Shown here in pieces: positions 12,801 to 25,299 of a stretch of DNA of 64,000 bases; the stretch's first letter is position 1; each line of letters starts with the position of its first letter. Origin of the DNA: Arbacia lixula (Eukaryota; Echinodermata; Echinoidea; Arbacioida; Arbaciidae); the NCBI GenBank assembly GCA_963669155.1, contig OZ022586.1, positions 19,696,916 through 19,760,915 of the forward strand, written 5' to 3'. Made by a program: the position numbers and the translations under genes. Below the pieces are notes generated by a model, which made no database searches, was not told where the DNA came from, and was given only the letters and a program-made list of their open reading frames with translations.

Positions 12801-14955
12801 TCTACTGTCTTGGCAGAACGGCACTCCATTTATGATTGCTCCCGTAGTCTCTACTACAACTATCCCTCGATATTGACGTTTCAACGATATTGTATCCGGC
12901 ATTTACAAAGAATTGCTGGGTTTTAAATCATAATCACTAGGCTGAATTCCGAGTATTATGCCTTGTTTTAATAGTGGTTGGCGCGTGCTTGGCTGGGTAA
13001 TGCGCACGCGCACCTCACCACGTGTATCCGGTTTCAAAAATAATGAACCCTCGATTTTAAAGGTAAGCAGTAGTAAATGATAATTGATCACGGGCCGAAC
13101 TCATGACAGAAACATTCCACCGTCATCAGCGGGGCTCAGATTTGGATTCATTTCAACAATCACATCTTCTCCTTCCCTAAATCAAATTGAAATCTAGCAC
13201 GGAACCTATTATCACAATAGAATGACCTTGCATTAGTAACTGGTCAGGTAGTATTAACCACTTCTAAGCCTTACATCGTGCACACAACTTATTCGGTCGA
13301 TACATCAATTTCAACTCTCTTATATCATATTATGATGCCTTCGTGGTATTCTGAATAAAATAAGAATGTGGATCCATGTTCATGGTAGAATGACACTCCA
13401 TTATTATTGCTCTCGCACACGCCGTCGTCTCTACCACTACTATTCCTTGAAATTAACATTTCAACGACATTATCATTTAAAAAATATTTTTTTTTCGTAG
13501 TATCCTGAAATGGCACTGGAATGGGATTTACTGTATTGGCAGAATAGCACTTCATTTATTATTGCTTTCGTACATGCCGTATATTGTCTACAACTACTAT
13601 CCCTCCATATTAACGTTTCAACGATTGTATCCGGCATCAATAAATGATTTATTTCTGGTATCCTGGAATTAAACAATATGAACAAGATTGGAAACGCATG
13701 GTCATAACATAATTTAACTTCATTGTTACTCTGAGTCGCGTAGTCTGTGCCACTCCTCCCTCGATATTAACATTTTATCATTTTGATGTGATTCTTTCGT
13801 GGTATCCTGAAATGACATAAGAATTGGATCTACTGTCTTGGCAGAGCGGCACTCCATTTATGAGCTTCCGTAGTCTCTACTACAACTATCCCTCGATATT
13901 GACGTTTCAACGATATTGTATCCGGCATTTACAAAGAATTGCTGGGTTTTAAATCATAATCACTAGGCTGAATTCCGAGTATTATGCCTTGTTTTAATAG
14001 TGGTTGGCGCGTGCTTGGCTGGGTAATGCGCACGCGCACCTCACCACGTGTATCCGGTTTCAAAAGTAATGAACCCTCGATATTAAAGGTAAGCAGTAGT
14101 AATTGATAATTGATCACGGGCCGAACTCATGACAGAAACATTCCACCGTCATCACCAGGGTTCAGATTTGGATTCATTTCAACAATCATATCCCCCCTTC
14201 CCTAAATCAAACTAAAATCTAGAACGGACCCTATTATCACAATAGAATGGCCTTGCATTGGTAACTGGTCAGGTAGTATTAACCACTTCTAAACCTTACA
14301 TCGTGCACGCAACTTATTCGGTCGATACATCAATTTCAACTGTCTTATATCATATTATGATGCCTTTGTGGTATCCTGAATAAAATAAGAATGTGGATCC
14401 ATGTTCATGGTAGAATGACACTCCATTATTATTGCTCTCGCACACGCCGTCGTCTCTGCCACTACTATTCCTAGAAATTAACATTTCAACGACTTTATCA
14501 TTTTTAAAATATTTTTTTTTTCGTAGTATCCTGAAAAGGCATTGTAACGGGATTTACTGTATTGGCAGAATAGCGCTCCATTTATTATTGCTTTCGTACA
14601 TGCCGTATAGTGTCTACAACTACTCTCCCTCGATATTAACGTTTCAACGATTGTATCCGGCATCAAAATGATTTATTTCTGGTATCCTGGAATTAAACAA
14701 CATGAACAAGATTGGGGACGCATGGTCATAACATAATTTAACTCCACTGTTACTCTGAGTCGCGTAGTCTGTGCCACTCCTCCCTCGATATGAACATTTA
14801 ATCCTTTTGATGTGATTCCTTCATGGTATCCTGAAATGACATAAGAATTGGATCTACTGTCTTGGCAGAACGGCACTCCATGTATAATTGCTCTCGTAGT
14901 CTCTACTACAACTATCCCTTGATATTACCGTTTCAACGATATTGTATCTGGCATT
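9831..14955. repeat. ~1026-bp tandem satellite, five units with ~150-bp sub-monomers
   Basis: The landmark AGAATTG..TGGGTTTTAAATC recurs at 9831, 10858, 11882, 12909 and 13935 (spacing 1024-1027). Each unit has a ~410-bp single-copy part, with TGCGCACGCGCACCTCACC and CACCGTCATCA, followed by four ~150-bp sub-monomers. Each sub-monomer holds GGTATCCTGAA-type, ACTCCATTTAT-type and TTTCAACGA-type blocks. Units are highly similar; the fifth is more diverged at its end. Short minus frames recur in each unit but are not gene-like. Confidence 0.93.
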
Positions 14956-15355
14956 TAAAGGATTTATTTCTGGTATACTGAAATCAAATAAAACTGGGGA
15001 CCCATTGTAATGGCGGTATTGCACTCCGTCTATCCCGGGTCTCGTTGTCTGTACCTCTACTATCGTTCGATATTAATATTTCAGCGATTTTTTTATCAGG
15101 TATTTTGAAATGATTTATCCCTGATATGCTGGAATCAATGGAGATTGGGGGCCCATGGTCATGCCAGAATTGCACATTTTTATTCTGAGTCTCGGAGTAA
15201 GTATCACTACTATCATGACTATCGCTCGATATTGATATTTCAACGATTTTATCCGGCATTTTGAAATGATGTCTTCCTGATATGCTGGTATCAAGCAAGA
15301 AATGCACATTTTATTCTGAGTCTGTATCACTTCTCCTCCTCGATATTAACATGGC
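14956..15355. repeat. Extra diverged sub-monomers beyond the satellite
   Basis: Three further ~150-bp sub-monomers (CTGGTATACTGAAATC, CTGATATGCTGGAATC, CTGATATGCTGGTATC) follow without the single-copy part of the large unit. Confidence 0.8.
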
Positions 15356-15487
15356 GTCTATAGTGCCGATGTTGGTTGATATAATCCTATAAACATGATG
15401 AAGGCATTGTGCCGTGTACGTGGGAGCTCGTCATGCACGGGAGGGCTTTAGTCATGGTATGATGAGGGAAACATACGTATCTACGTG

Positions 15488-15600
15488 AACACGCACGCCC
15501 CCCCCCCCCCCACACACACACATCCACACACATCCACATACCTAAATACATACACACAAACATACCTACATTCATACAAACCCACATTTGCAACATACAC

Positions 15601-15646
<46 letters not shown>

Positions 15647-15672
15647 ACACACACACACACACATACACATAG
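15488..15672. repeat. (CA)n microsatellite with C-run
   Basis: A run of C followed by CACACA/CATACA repeats. His/Thr and Val/Cys frames here are repeat translations. Confidence 0.95.
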
Positions 15673-15727
15673 ACATTCATACATATCAGCCCCATACTTA
15701 TAATAATTACATTATTATACACATAAC

Positions 15728-15895
15728 AATGAACCCTCGATATTATATTAAAGGTAAATGGTAATTGATTACGGGTCCTAATCATGGAGGAATCGTTCTG
15801 CAGTCATCACAGGGGTTTAGATTTGGTTTAATTTCAACAATCATATCTTCCCTTCCCTAAATCAAACTAGAATCTAGAACGGACCCACACTTGCA
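15728..15895. repeat. Isolated copy of part of the 1026-bp satellite unit
   Basis: It starts TGAACCCTCGATATTATAT and continues through ATTGATTACGGGTCC, TCATCACAGGGGTTTAGA and CTAAATCAAACTAGAATC, matching the single-copy half of the satellite unit. It sits between two CA arrays. Confidence 0.8.
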
Positions 15896-15995
15896 ACATA
15901 CATTTACACACACACACACACATACACACACACAAACACACACAAACACACACAAACACACACACACACACACACCACACACACATACACATAAA
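15896..15995. repeat. Second (CA)n microsatellite
   Basis: CACACA with AAACACAC variants. The flank ATACATTTACACACAC repeats that of the first CA array, so array and flank were probably duplicated together. Confidence 0.92.
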
Positions 15996-16599
15996 CATTC
16001 ATACATTCATACACATCAGCCCCATACTTCTAACACATACACATACAATAACCCACTTACATCTATATCGCTTTAGTTTAACAATGCTTTAGACAGATAA
16101 GTCACTTCGCTTGTTAAACTGTTGAAAGCTTTTTGTCATGGGAGAACTCGACGCCATCCCAGAAACAGATACGCGGTCAAAAACACTACACGATTGTGGA
16201 AGGCATTACGGGTGAGGAACTGCACGTACATCAACACGATGTACGAACGGAAGAGGGAAGTTTACATTTAACCGTTCCAGTACCAAGTACCAACACCCCC
16301 ATTGCTGAGTTACACGTGTAAGTGCCCCAGGGTCCGAGGAGGTTAACACGATCCCCTATGGGACTTTGAGTATACATCCACGGCACGATAAAGATGTGAC
16401 CCGCAGATTGGTTGCCGCTGAAACGGAGTAAGGATTGAATCCGGTAACTTGACACCTCCTGCCTTCTCTTCAATTAACTTTCGTTTTTCTCCCTTTCCTT
16501 CTTTTATTTCACCTCGTTTTGCATCCGTGCTAGTATTCTCTGGTGATCTTAATGAACATATTACTGCCAAGTTGTTTTAGTAATCCGTGTCTTTTGTCG

Positions 16600-17060
16600 C
16601 TTGTATCATGTTCTGTATGTCTGTCTCTCTCCCTCTCTCTCTATCTCTCTCCTTCTTCTTCTTTCCTTCTCCTCTCTTTCCCATCACCTCGCTCCTTTCT
16701 CCCTCGTTTGTTCTCACAGTACCTCATCTTCTTCTTTCTCCCTCTCCATCCCCTCTTTCTTTCCATTTTTTTCTTTCGTTTTTCTCTCCCCCCTCTCCCC
16801 CTATCATTCCAATCTTACTCCACCCTTCTTTCTATTTCTCCCTTCTCTTGTTTTTCTATCTAAATCTCCCTTTCTATGTTTCTGCCCCCGTTCTCCGCTT
16901 CTTCATTTCATTCTGATTTCACTCTTCCACATTCTTTTTCTTTCCTCTGTGTTCTTTTTCTCCCCTCTCTCTCTCTTCACTCATTTTCCCCCTTATTCCC
17001 CCACCATCTCTCATTCTTCTTTTCTATCCCTCTCTCTCTTCCTCTCGGCTATCCTGTTTC
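16600..17060. repeat. Pyrimidine-rich low-complexity tract
   Basis: About 460 bp of CT-rich sequence; Ser/Leu/Phe frames in all three phases show it is not coding. Confidence 0.88.
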
Positions 17061-17278
17061 TGCACTAAGGATGTTTATCTCTCCTTAACATATCCCGCAC
17101 CTGTCTATATCTGCTCATCCTGACACATGATTATCTTCTAATGGTTCTACACCTATCAAACACCTACGTACAAGATTATACCCAATCGAAGACTGACGGC
17201 AAGTCTTTCTTCGCCGATAGATAATCGACTATGGATTACTCCGCCAATCGCTACTTACTGCAACCTCCTTCAAACATG

Positions 17279-17695
17279 TGATGTGTTTTGTCAACTACGC
17301 CATTCTTAAATTGCTTATACAGCCTATACCACCCCTCCTTTTCACATACATGCTCATACACGCATACACGCGAAATAAATGTGATATAGTTTTGTCAACT
17401 ACATCATTCTCAAAATGCTTATACAGCCTATACCCCTCCTCCTTTTAACATACATGCTCATACACACATACAAGCGAAATAAATGTGATACAGTTTTGGC
17501 AACTACGTCATTCTTAAATTGCGTATACAGTCTATACCCCTCCTCCTTTTCACTATACTCATACACACATACACGCGAAATAAATGTGACATAGCTTTGT
17601 CAACTACGTCATTCTTAAATTGCTTAAACAGTCCCGACCCCTCCTCCTTTTCACGTACATACTCATACACACATACAAGCGAACTAAACGTGATA
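17279..17695. repeat. ~103-bp tandem repeat, four units
   Basis: Units begin near 17279, 17381, 17485 and 17586 with GTGATATAGTTTTGTCAACT. They contain TTCTTAAATTGCTTATACAG and CATACACGCGAAATAAAT. Divergence between units is about 10 percent by eye. The start of a fifth unit is seen at 17690. Confidence 0.9.
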
Positions 17696-17699
17696 TAGG

Positions 17700-18560
17700 G
17701 GAGTTAAGAAGAGAGCGTAATTGAAGATTAAAGCTCGTTCAAACTTTCCGTCTGAAATATGAAACAAGTACTGTCTTCTTGCACAATATCTTATGTGGTA
17801 TAAGGCAAAAGGCTGGTAAGGCGCCAGGGAGGCAAGGACGAAGAAACGGGAGATTTGTTTTAGCGTCAAATTTAGCGCTTTCCAGTCAGTCGTCATAGCA
17901 ACACGCTCATCAGGCTTACCCTACCTTTAACCTCCTTAGAACCAAGTCATGGAAGCATACACGTTTAGCATGTTAACAAGGACCCATGGTACTGACAGAG
18001 TTAACGTTGCCATAGCTAACTTTATTTCATACGTTGATGTGCAATGATTTGACTTTGATCTCACCAGCGTTTTTATTTTATTGCTCTGTTTGTCATAGTA
18101 CTGTATGATGAAATACAATCTTGCATGATCATGGAATACTAGGCACCGAAAAAAAGTCACGTGAGAGAGCTCTGTAATCTAAATTTGGGTCAGCTCCTAT
18201 TTCCAATGTTTTAATCGAGTGGTTATACCATTAAAGTATACAAGTATAATGGTCAATATACGTTTAAGATAGATCCTCACAAGCTAAAATCAATATTACG
18301 ATCGACTAATATCGCAACTGCTTTGTGATACGGACTTACGGTAGATTAGTTAATAGTTATCATTGATACACTCCAAACAGGACTGTAGACCGTGTTAACC
18401 CTGCATACAAACCAGGAAGGTATAACATGTCTGTAATTTAGTGAAGCCTCGTATGTTCTAGATATAAATGTAAGCGATGCCTTATCTTGCAAGCTCTCCC
18501 GTGTGTCCCTGTACGCACTGGAATGCGCATGCGCATGATCAATACCCCCCAGCCTGGATA
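17700..18560. other. No gene seen
   Basis: Unique-looking sequence. 18290-18350 (ATATCGCAACTGC, TTTGTGATACGG) resembles the interior of the element at 42416-42724. Confidence 0.4.
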
Positions 18561-18567
18561 GCTCTTA

Positions 18568-18793
18568 GGTCCGTTCACACATAGAGCAGTTTGCCGCTCG
18601 CCGCTCAGCGCTGCCTGCACTTATACGCGACGGCTTTCTCACAGCGGCAACGGCTGAAAATCCGTCGCCTACCAAATTACGAATGCCAAGGCGATTTAAC
18701 ATCCACAAGAGGCGAGGAGAAGTGTGATAGGCCCTATAGAAAAGGTGGCATTATCATTAAAAAAGCGGCAGCGGGACACAGTGTGAACGTGCC
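18568..18793. mobile_element. MITE, GTTCACAC-ended family with GCGGCAGCG
   Basis: Inverted ends GTCCGTTCACAC and GTGTGAACGTGCC enclose a CpG-rich interior with TGCCGCTCGCCGCT and AGCGGCAACGG. Related copies lie at 40436-40678 and 57676-57890. Confidence 0.7.
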
Positions 18794-18811
18794 TTAATGT
18801 TGAAGGCCGTA

Positions 18812-18881
18812 TTAACCCTTTGTGTGCGAGATAGATTGTTGTCTATTCGATATTAGGTACATGTGGCAGATAAAGAGTTAA
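18812..18881. mobile_element. 70-bp TTAA-bounded mini-element
   Basis: It starts TTAACCCTTTGTGTGC and ends GGCAGATAAAGAGTTAA. Related ends occur at 38231-38318, 57511 and 61731-61814. Confidence 0.5.
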
Positions 18882-19620
18882 CACTAAGGTAGGGGAGTGT
18901 GTAGGAGGGGTGTGCCTGTGTAGGAGGGGTGTGCCTGTGTCGCATCGGTCTGATTGGCGGATCACTGGCATGGGTGCCATGTAGCTATATTGTGATGGGG
19001 TGATGGGTGAGGGGGAAGGAGATGGTAGGGGGGGGGGGAAGGGGGATAGGGGATAGGAGGTTGAAGGTACAGAAAGAAAGGGACATTTGCGGGGATTTGG
19101 AAATCGCTTTGAGCATGAGCTGGGACCGGTATTACTATCCATTAAGTACAAAAAAAAACACGAATTAAAAACTCGGCTCATTATATCATTCTACCATCTG
19201 AGGAGCGCGATTGAAGACTGTGTCCCTATCGCCGCTCTTCCACAAATGATGGGCTGTTTGGGAGCGAGCCTTGAATTCCCTGGCAACAAATTGCTTTTTG
19301 AAAGCCCATCGATCTTTGGTAGTGGTGCTGTATTAGAGGGCGACGGGGGAAAGGCCTGCTCCGGTATGCCGGCGAAGAAACGAAATTTGTTCCGCGGTAC
19401 GGGGTGATAATGATATATTTGCCTAATGGAAACCACAGGCGTGTCGGCAAAGACGGTGCGCGACGGAGATGACGGAGATGAATGAGAGAGACGCGGGGAG
19501 AGGGAAGAGATAGCGGTAGGTACAAGGGAGGATTGGGAGCGGAGATGGAGACTTGAACAGTGATAGAGCATGTAGAGCGGGGCGGGGGAGGGGGGGGGGG
19601 CATAGCGAGAATACACGATC
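18882..19620. other. GC-rich, G-run-containing sequence; no recognised gene
   Basis: It includes two direct copies of GTAGGAGGGGTGTGCCTGTG (18900-18940), a G-run near 19030, another near 19590, and an open plus frame at 19087-19407 (106 codons) with no recognisable domain. The minus frames are Ser/Pro rich. Confidence 0.4.
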
Positions 19621-21205
19621 ATGATTATTCATGTACATGTACATGTTTATTCAATTCATTGCAACCATTCGTTTTGCGTACAAGAATGCCAACATTTCAA
19701 TTTTGATTAGATTTCTCAATGCCACATTCCGTTTCAATACAACACAATTTTTGCACAATTGTAAGCGACACATCAGAAAATCTAGATTGTTATTTAACGA
19801 ACATTTATCTTTAAGCCTTTGTGTGACAATCTGATGTTCTATGGAAATGCATTAATTCATTAATTTTATTTATTCAGCCATTTAAAAAACAAAGCGACAA
19901 AAATATAATATAATTTGTTACATACTGTACATACATAGATTGCGTGTATCACTGCCTTGTCCAAAACGTGCACAAACACTAAAAGAGTCAAGTATAGTAT
20001 CTAAGGGTCAATATATTTGTAATCTTAGTTATTTAGTTTGAAGTTACTTCTGATGCTAAAATACAGCATCATCTTTGTACAAAGTATTGTGCTTTGGGAT
20101 TGGACATTACGTAATACTACTGCCACTATGTTTCATTGTACACTATTATGCAGCTTTTCAACTCATTCATTGTGAACAATATGCTGCGCAATAACAAGTT
20201 ATGATAATTAACAGTTTATCTACTTAATACTCAAATATGCTACAGGGAGCCAGAGACTTATATTTACCTACTAATGTTTGGATATGATTACACTGAAGCT
20301 CATCTGTATTTCATGTCATGTAACTAAGGTATCTTTGCACACATGGTTATGTATATATTTGTACTGATATGCACTATCATACATTTGTAAATGATTACAA
20401 TTAAATCGTAATTGAAATTTGTGGACAACAGGAACCAATAAAATCAAAGGTTAAATATACTGATAACATAGTATATACCAAGCCTTTGCCAGTTTCTCAA
20501 GTGAGTCGGTCAATATTATGTTGAAACAATATAACACGGCATGCACATGGTAACATGTCGTGTGGTTGTGAAGATTTCTGTTTAACCTGTTTCCGTGGGT
20601 GAGTTGTCGCGTGCTTGTTTGATTAAAGCACGGTCGCGATGGTAGCCGTGTCGGGGGTAATAGTGAGACACATGTAGTATATAGTTGAAATTATTGCATG
20701 CGCCCCCAGTCAATATAACTGAAGCGCACCCATCAGAGAAAATGATTAGTATGCGAGAAGAGAGTGCTCTGTTTTGAGCGACGGGGGAATATCACGAAGA
20801 AGCAGTATCGCAGAAGGGGGTAGTAGGAGGTTAAGAGTAGGCGAGGAGAGATGGGAAATAGATAGAGAGAGAAAGAAAGATAGAGAGAGTGGTAGGTGGA
20901 TGGGGGAAGCGGGACCGAGATTTACGCATGTATTGCGCGCGCTGTACATGAGCACGTATTAGAACAGAGTGGTAATCAAACCCCGCGTAAATAGTACCGG
21001 TATGCTATATGCAAAATATAAACCTCGAAGGCGCCAAGCCTTGGCTAGAAGCCTAATGACCAGAACTAGAACGATGTGACCAATTCGAGAATTGTGATTT
21101 TATAATCGATTGGTCAGTGTTGGTCATGATTTCATTTACAGACACATGTTCACAAAGCTGATGAAATGTACATAGATTAAGAAAAGGATCAGAAGTCAGC
21201 ACAAT
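19621..21205. other. No gene seen
   Basis: AT-rich sequence. 19840-19940 (TTTATTTATTCAGCC and an AT-rich tail) resembles the 3' end of a retroelement, but no coding part is visible. Confidence 0.4.
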
Positions 21206-21209
21206 AGTC

Positions 21210-21248
21210 TTAACCCTAATACTCCCGGGGTATTTCAAAGCTTGTTAT

Positions 21249-21279
<31 letters not shown>

Positions 21280-22024
21280 AGGGGGGGCCATTATGGCCCC
21301 CCCCCCCCCCCCCTGAGATCTCGGCCATGGGTCGCCCCGATTGCCTCAAAATTTTGCACAAGGGTAAAGAATTATGTAATCTACAAAGTTGTATAGCTAA
21401 ATTTACGAAAGTCCTCTTATTTTTTTTAAACTAATTAATTCATGCTAATTTATGCGAGAAATCGTAGATTTTGGTATTTCTCACTAAATAAAGCCTCAGG
21501 AATAGTAATTTTTGATACAAATGTCTTTCATAACTCCCTCACCAATTCTTGAAAGAAAAAGATAGGTTGTGGTAATTATTTCTTATGTATTTTATTGTTT
21601 TTCAATTTTCTTATGTATTTCTTTGTTTTTCGTCAAGATTCAGATGCGTATGCGTGGGTGTGGGTGGTGTGTGAATGTGGGTATATGTGTGGTGTGGTAA
21701 TTATTTACACTATTTGAAACAATGATAACACTATGTATTTACATAAATTGGAAAAGCTCCTGATTTTATCCATAGGGTTATACACAGTCACATAGAGAAA
21801 TAGCGAAATTTCAGTGACATGTGTTCGGTAAACGTAATCTGACACCCGCACGGTAGGTCCGATCGCCATAAATTTGGTATCAAAATGTGCGGGAAGGATC
21901 AGAGAAAAAAGTCAAGAGATTTCGTTTCGAAATATTGAGGCGTTAGGAAGTACCGACAAAACTTCGACAGGGGGGGGGGCCATAATGGCCCCCCCCCCCC
22001 CCCCCCCGGGAGTATTAGGGTTAA
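21210..22024. mobile_element. piggyBac-like MITE with poly(G)/poly(C) palindromes
   Basis: The element 21214-22020 (807 bp) is flanked by TTAA (21210-21213 and 22021-22024). Its inverted ends are CCCTAATACTCCCGGG. Near each end lies a palindrome centred on GGCCATTATGGCC flanked by long homopolymers. The left one has 27 G, A, 7 G (21253-21287) and 18 C (21297-21314); the right one has 10 G (21970-21979) and 19 C (21989-22007). No transposase frame is present. Confidence 0.8.
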
Positions 22025-22500
22025 GGAGTTAAGAATATGACATGAATTACGCGTCGTTCTATTACGTGATGTATGATCAGTTACAAAAATAGGAATATTC
22101 ATATCTTTACATAACCTTTTCTCAAGGCAGCCGGGTTTAGATATGAGTACCAGCAACAAATAAACTTGATCGAAGCGAAGGCCGGAGTGTAAACTTTGGC
22201 GGTTGGGGGACTCACAAATTCGCTCTGCTACTGGTACTTCACAAGCACACTTATAAGCCTTGAAAAAAGTTAGACTGTACAAAGCTGATGAGGAAGATGA
22301 AACAGTGAAGGCTATCTATATTTAGTGCTACGGATGCTGTATCCGGAAACACAATGAAATAAACTTCCGCCTACGAAAACAAAAACAGATAAATATGAGC
22401 TGGTTTGACATGTTTGAAGAGTAAAGACATTACCACTATATCATTGATATTCTGCCCGTTATAATAGAATGATCCGTCATATCATACAAACGTAGATTGA
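22025..22500. other. No gene seen
   Basis: Unique sequence without supported exon. Confidence 0.4.
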
Positions 22501-22509
22501 TACTGTATC

Positions 22510-22769
22510 TATTATAATTATTATCATTATTATTATTATTATTATTATTGGTATTATTACTTTGTTTCATATTTTTATTTATTTATTTATTTATTCATTT
22601 ATCTAAAAAAATATTATTATTATTAATATTATTATTTTCATTTTATTCTATTTTATTTTTATTTATTTTTTGTTTTTATTTTTATTGTTTTTTTTTTTTT
22701 TTTGGGGGGGGGGTGGGGGTGGGGGTGGGGTGTTTTTTATACTCTGTTTCCTCTTTTGTAAACCCTTTT

Positions 22770-22811
<42 letters not shown>

Positions 22812-22830
22812 ATTTCTTCTCTTACTTTCA
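22510..22830. repeat. ATT-rich, T-run, G-run and (CT)n tract
   Basis: ATT triplets, ATTT repeats, a run of about 19 T, GGGGGT repeats (22704-22730) and a CT microsatellite (22775-22810) follow one another. Confidence 0.9.
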
Positions 22831-23339
22831 AACCGGCATTTACTTCATGTGTTGCATAAGACGTTTGATTATTCCCTTTCATCCTTTATGTCACAATTTA
22901 GATTTAAAGGTAACAATAATGACATCAAGTAACATCTTTATCTGTATGATCCATTCTCACGTAAAAACACGCATCTCCTTACGGGGATATAATATACATA
23001 TATGAATATTAAATTCAAGATGCACTTATATGATTTTCTTCCATGTTTAAGCTGTTATTAAACCCAACATAATGTCAGGATGGACTATCTCTTTAAGCTG
23101 TCGGACCGGGCTAGTTCGGGTCAGCCGGAGTGAGCCCAGAGGCCTGTCTGTGGCCGAGGAGGCTGATTCACCGGGTTGGCTGCTCCCCAAAAAGGAAGGT
23201 CTGTCTTCCTGTGTTATCTTCCGGTAAGGAACCGCCAAGGTGCGCGCTCTGGGTACGCACGTACACAGCTGTCTTGTTGATCAACAACTTTTACACACGC
23301 TTTAAGTTACTCACAGACTATGTCAGTGACAAGTCCTAG

Positions 23340-25230
23340 TTTTACGATTTGCAAACAGCTAAGACATGTTAGAGACAATCATTTGATTCATCTATGTAAA
23401 CAGTCTTTGCCAAAGTGTATGTGCGTTAACTATGAAATATGCAATTTGAAATATGAAATGCAAGTATGAATTAGATCAATTACCTCCCATTTTCGTTCTT
23501 ATGTGTGTATATTGCTCCTACTGTTAACACACGCCGTACGGTACTCAATTTGTGAGGGAGACATCCTAGTTTTAAACTTTGCAAACTGCTGGGAGAGGAT
23601 TGATTCGTATGTAGCATAGATATAATATGCCAAAGCGATGTGCATTTACTCCTTGGACAGATATATTACAGGTACTATGAAGATGAATAACGCTTTGTCA
23701 GCTTAACATAGTCAGTGTTTATCACTACGGAGCTTGTACTTTGTCTTGTTGATGAACATTTGTTTACACGCTCTACGTTACCTACTAAGTTATGGAGATT
23801 GCAACCTGCTAAGAGAGGATTGATCCACATTCATTTGTATACATTTCACTGCGTTAACTCCTTGATAAGAATATACGATTTCTAAAAAAAAAAATGATGC
23901 CTTAGATTCGTTTGACATTCATTCTGTTTGTCAGCTTTTCGTTACTCACTATGGTAGAGCAAAATCATTTGCTTAGTAAGCTGCAAACTGCTAAGCATAC
24001 CAAGAGAGGATGGATTCGTATATGTATACATTTCACTGCGTTGACTCTGTGGTCAGAAATGTGAAGATGAATACGATTTCTTATTGATGACGCCATATTT
24101 TCGTTATCATATGAATGTTGACACTTCTACTATGCCTTTTCTATTTGTCAGCTTCGCCTTACACGCTGCGAAGCTGTATTTTACTGATAATAGGGAATCG
24201 ATTTGTATGTATACAGGTACGTCTGTCTGTCGAAGCTCTGTTTGTTGATTGCTTGGTCAGAAGGAAGATGAATAAGTATATTTCCCATTGATAATGCCTT
24301 GTTTTCGTTGTAATGTGGGTGTTATTCCTCCTACTTAATCGCCAGCTTCATCGTACACGCAATATGAAACTCTCCTTGTTATGTCTTGTTGATCATCAAC
24401 CTTTACACGCTTTGCGTCATTCACAATGCTAAACAGAAGTCCTTTGCCTAGTTACCTTCTTTGCAAAAACACCTTACACACTATGTAAGTCTCATTTGCT
24501 TTCTAGTTAGCTTTGCGAAAACAGCTATGAGATGATTGATTCGTGAATCATGATAAACGTAGGCTACATCTGCAAAAAGGTATGTCCGTTGACATGATCC
24601 GTAGTCAGAAATAACAAAATGAATAAGATTTCTCATTGGTGATGCCTTTTTTTTCGTTTAACACATTTACTGTGAGTCAGCTTCACATAAGTCACTATGG
24701 AGCTGTTCTTTGCCTACATGTAGTTGTCTGCTTTGCAAACCGCTAAAAGAGGATTGAATCATAATCTGTATAGCCCACATCTGTTTAAAGGTCCATGCGT
24801 GGACTATATGAAGATGAATACGATTTCTCATTGATGAGGCATTTGGCTCACATCACTATGGTGCTCTCATTTGCCCTGATTTCTGTCTAAAGAAAACTGC
24901 TGACAGGAAATTGAGTCGTATGTATACATCTGTCAAAGCTATACGTTTACTACTCGGTATGAATTCAAATCTGAATAAAATTTCCATTACATTGGGTGTC
25001 TTTCCTACCGTGTGGAAGCTTCTTATTGATAATTATTAACATGATGAAGTTGCCCTAGCTTTGGCTTGTATTCTGTTTGCGATTGATTCGAATGTTTACC
25101 ATGGTTACATCTAGCTATCAATGCTCTACTTGGTCGGGAATATGAAGATGAATGCGATTTCTCATTTGATGACGTCTTTGTGTGGGTGCTGCAACTCCTA
25201 CTGTTTGTCATCAGATCAAACACACATTGT
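23340..25230. repeat. Degenerate tandem array, roughly 160-330-bp spacing
   Basis: Diverged units repeat in the same order: TTTGCAAACTGCTAAGAGAGG, TTGATTCGTATGTATACAT, a short CTTGGTCAG-type block, GAAGATGAATACGATTTCTC, ATTGATGACGCC and TTGTCAGCTT. Anchors are seen near 23349, 23576, 23797, 23990, 24180, 24510, 24740, 24895 and 25080. Units are too diverged for long alignments by eye. Confidence 0.75.
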
Positions 25231-25299
25231 ATCGATGATTTGCTACTGAGTGTTGCTTCGTGTGCGATCGATGTTTTGCAGATGTGAATGCTATAAGCA

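Noticed and set aside
10396..14117. Recurring 62- and 70-codon minus frames in the satellite
   Set aside because: They recur at the 1026-bp period, lack domains and are explained by the satellite.
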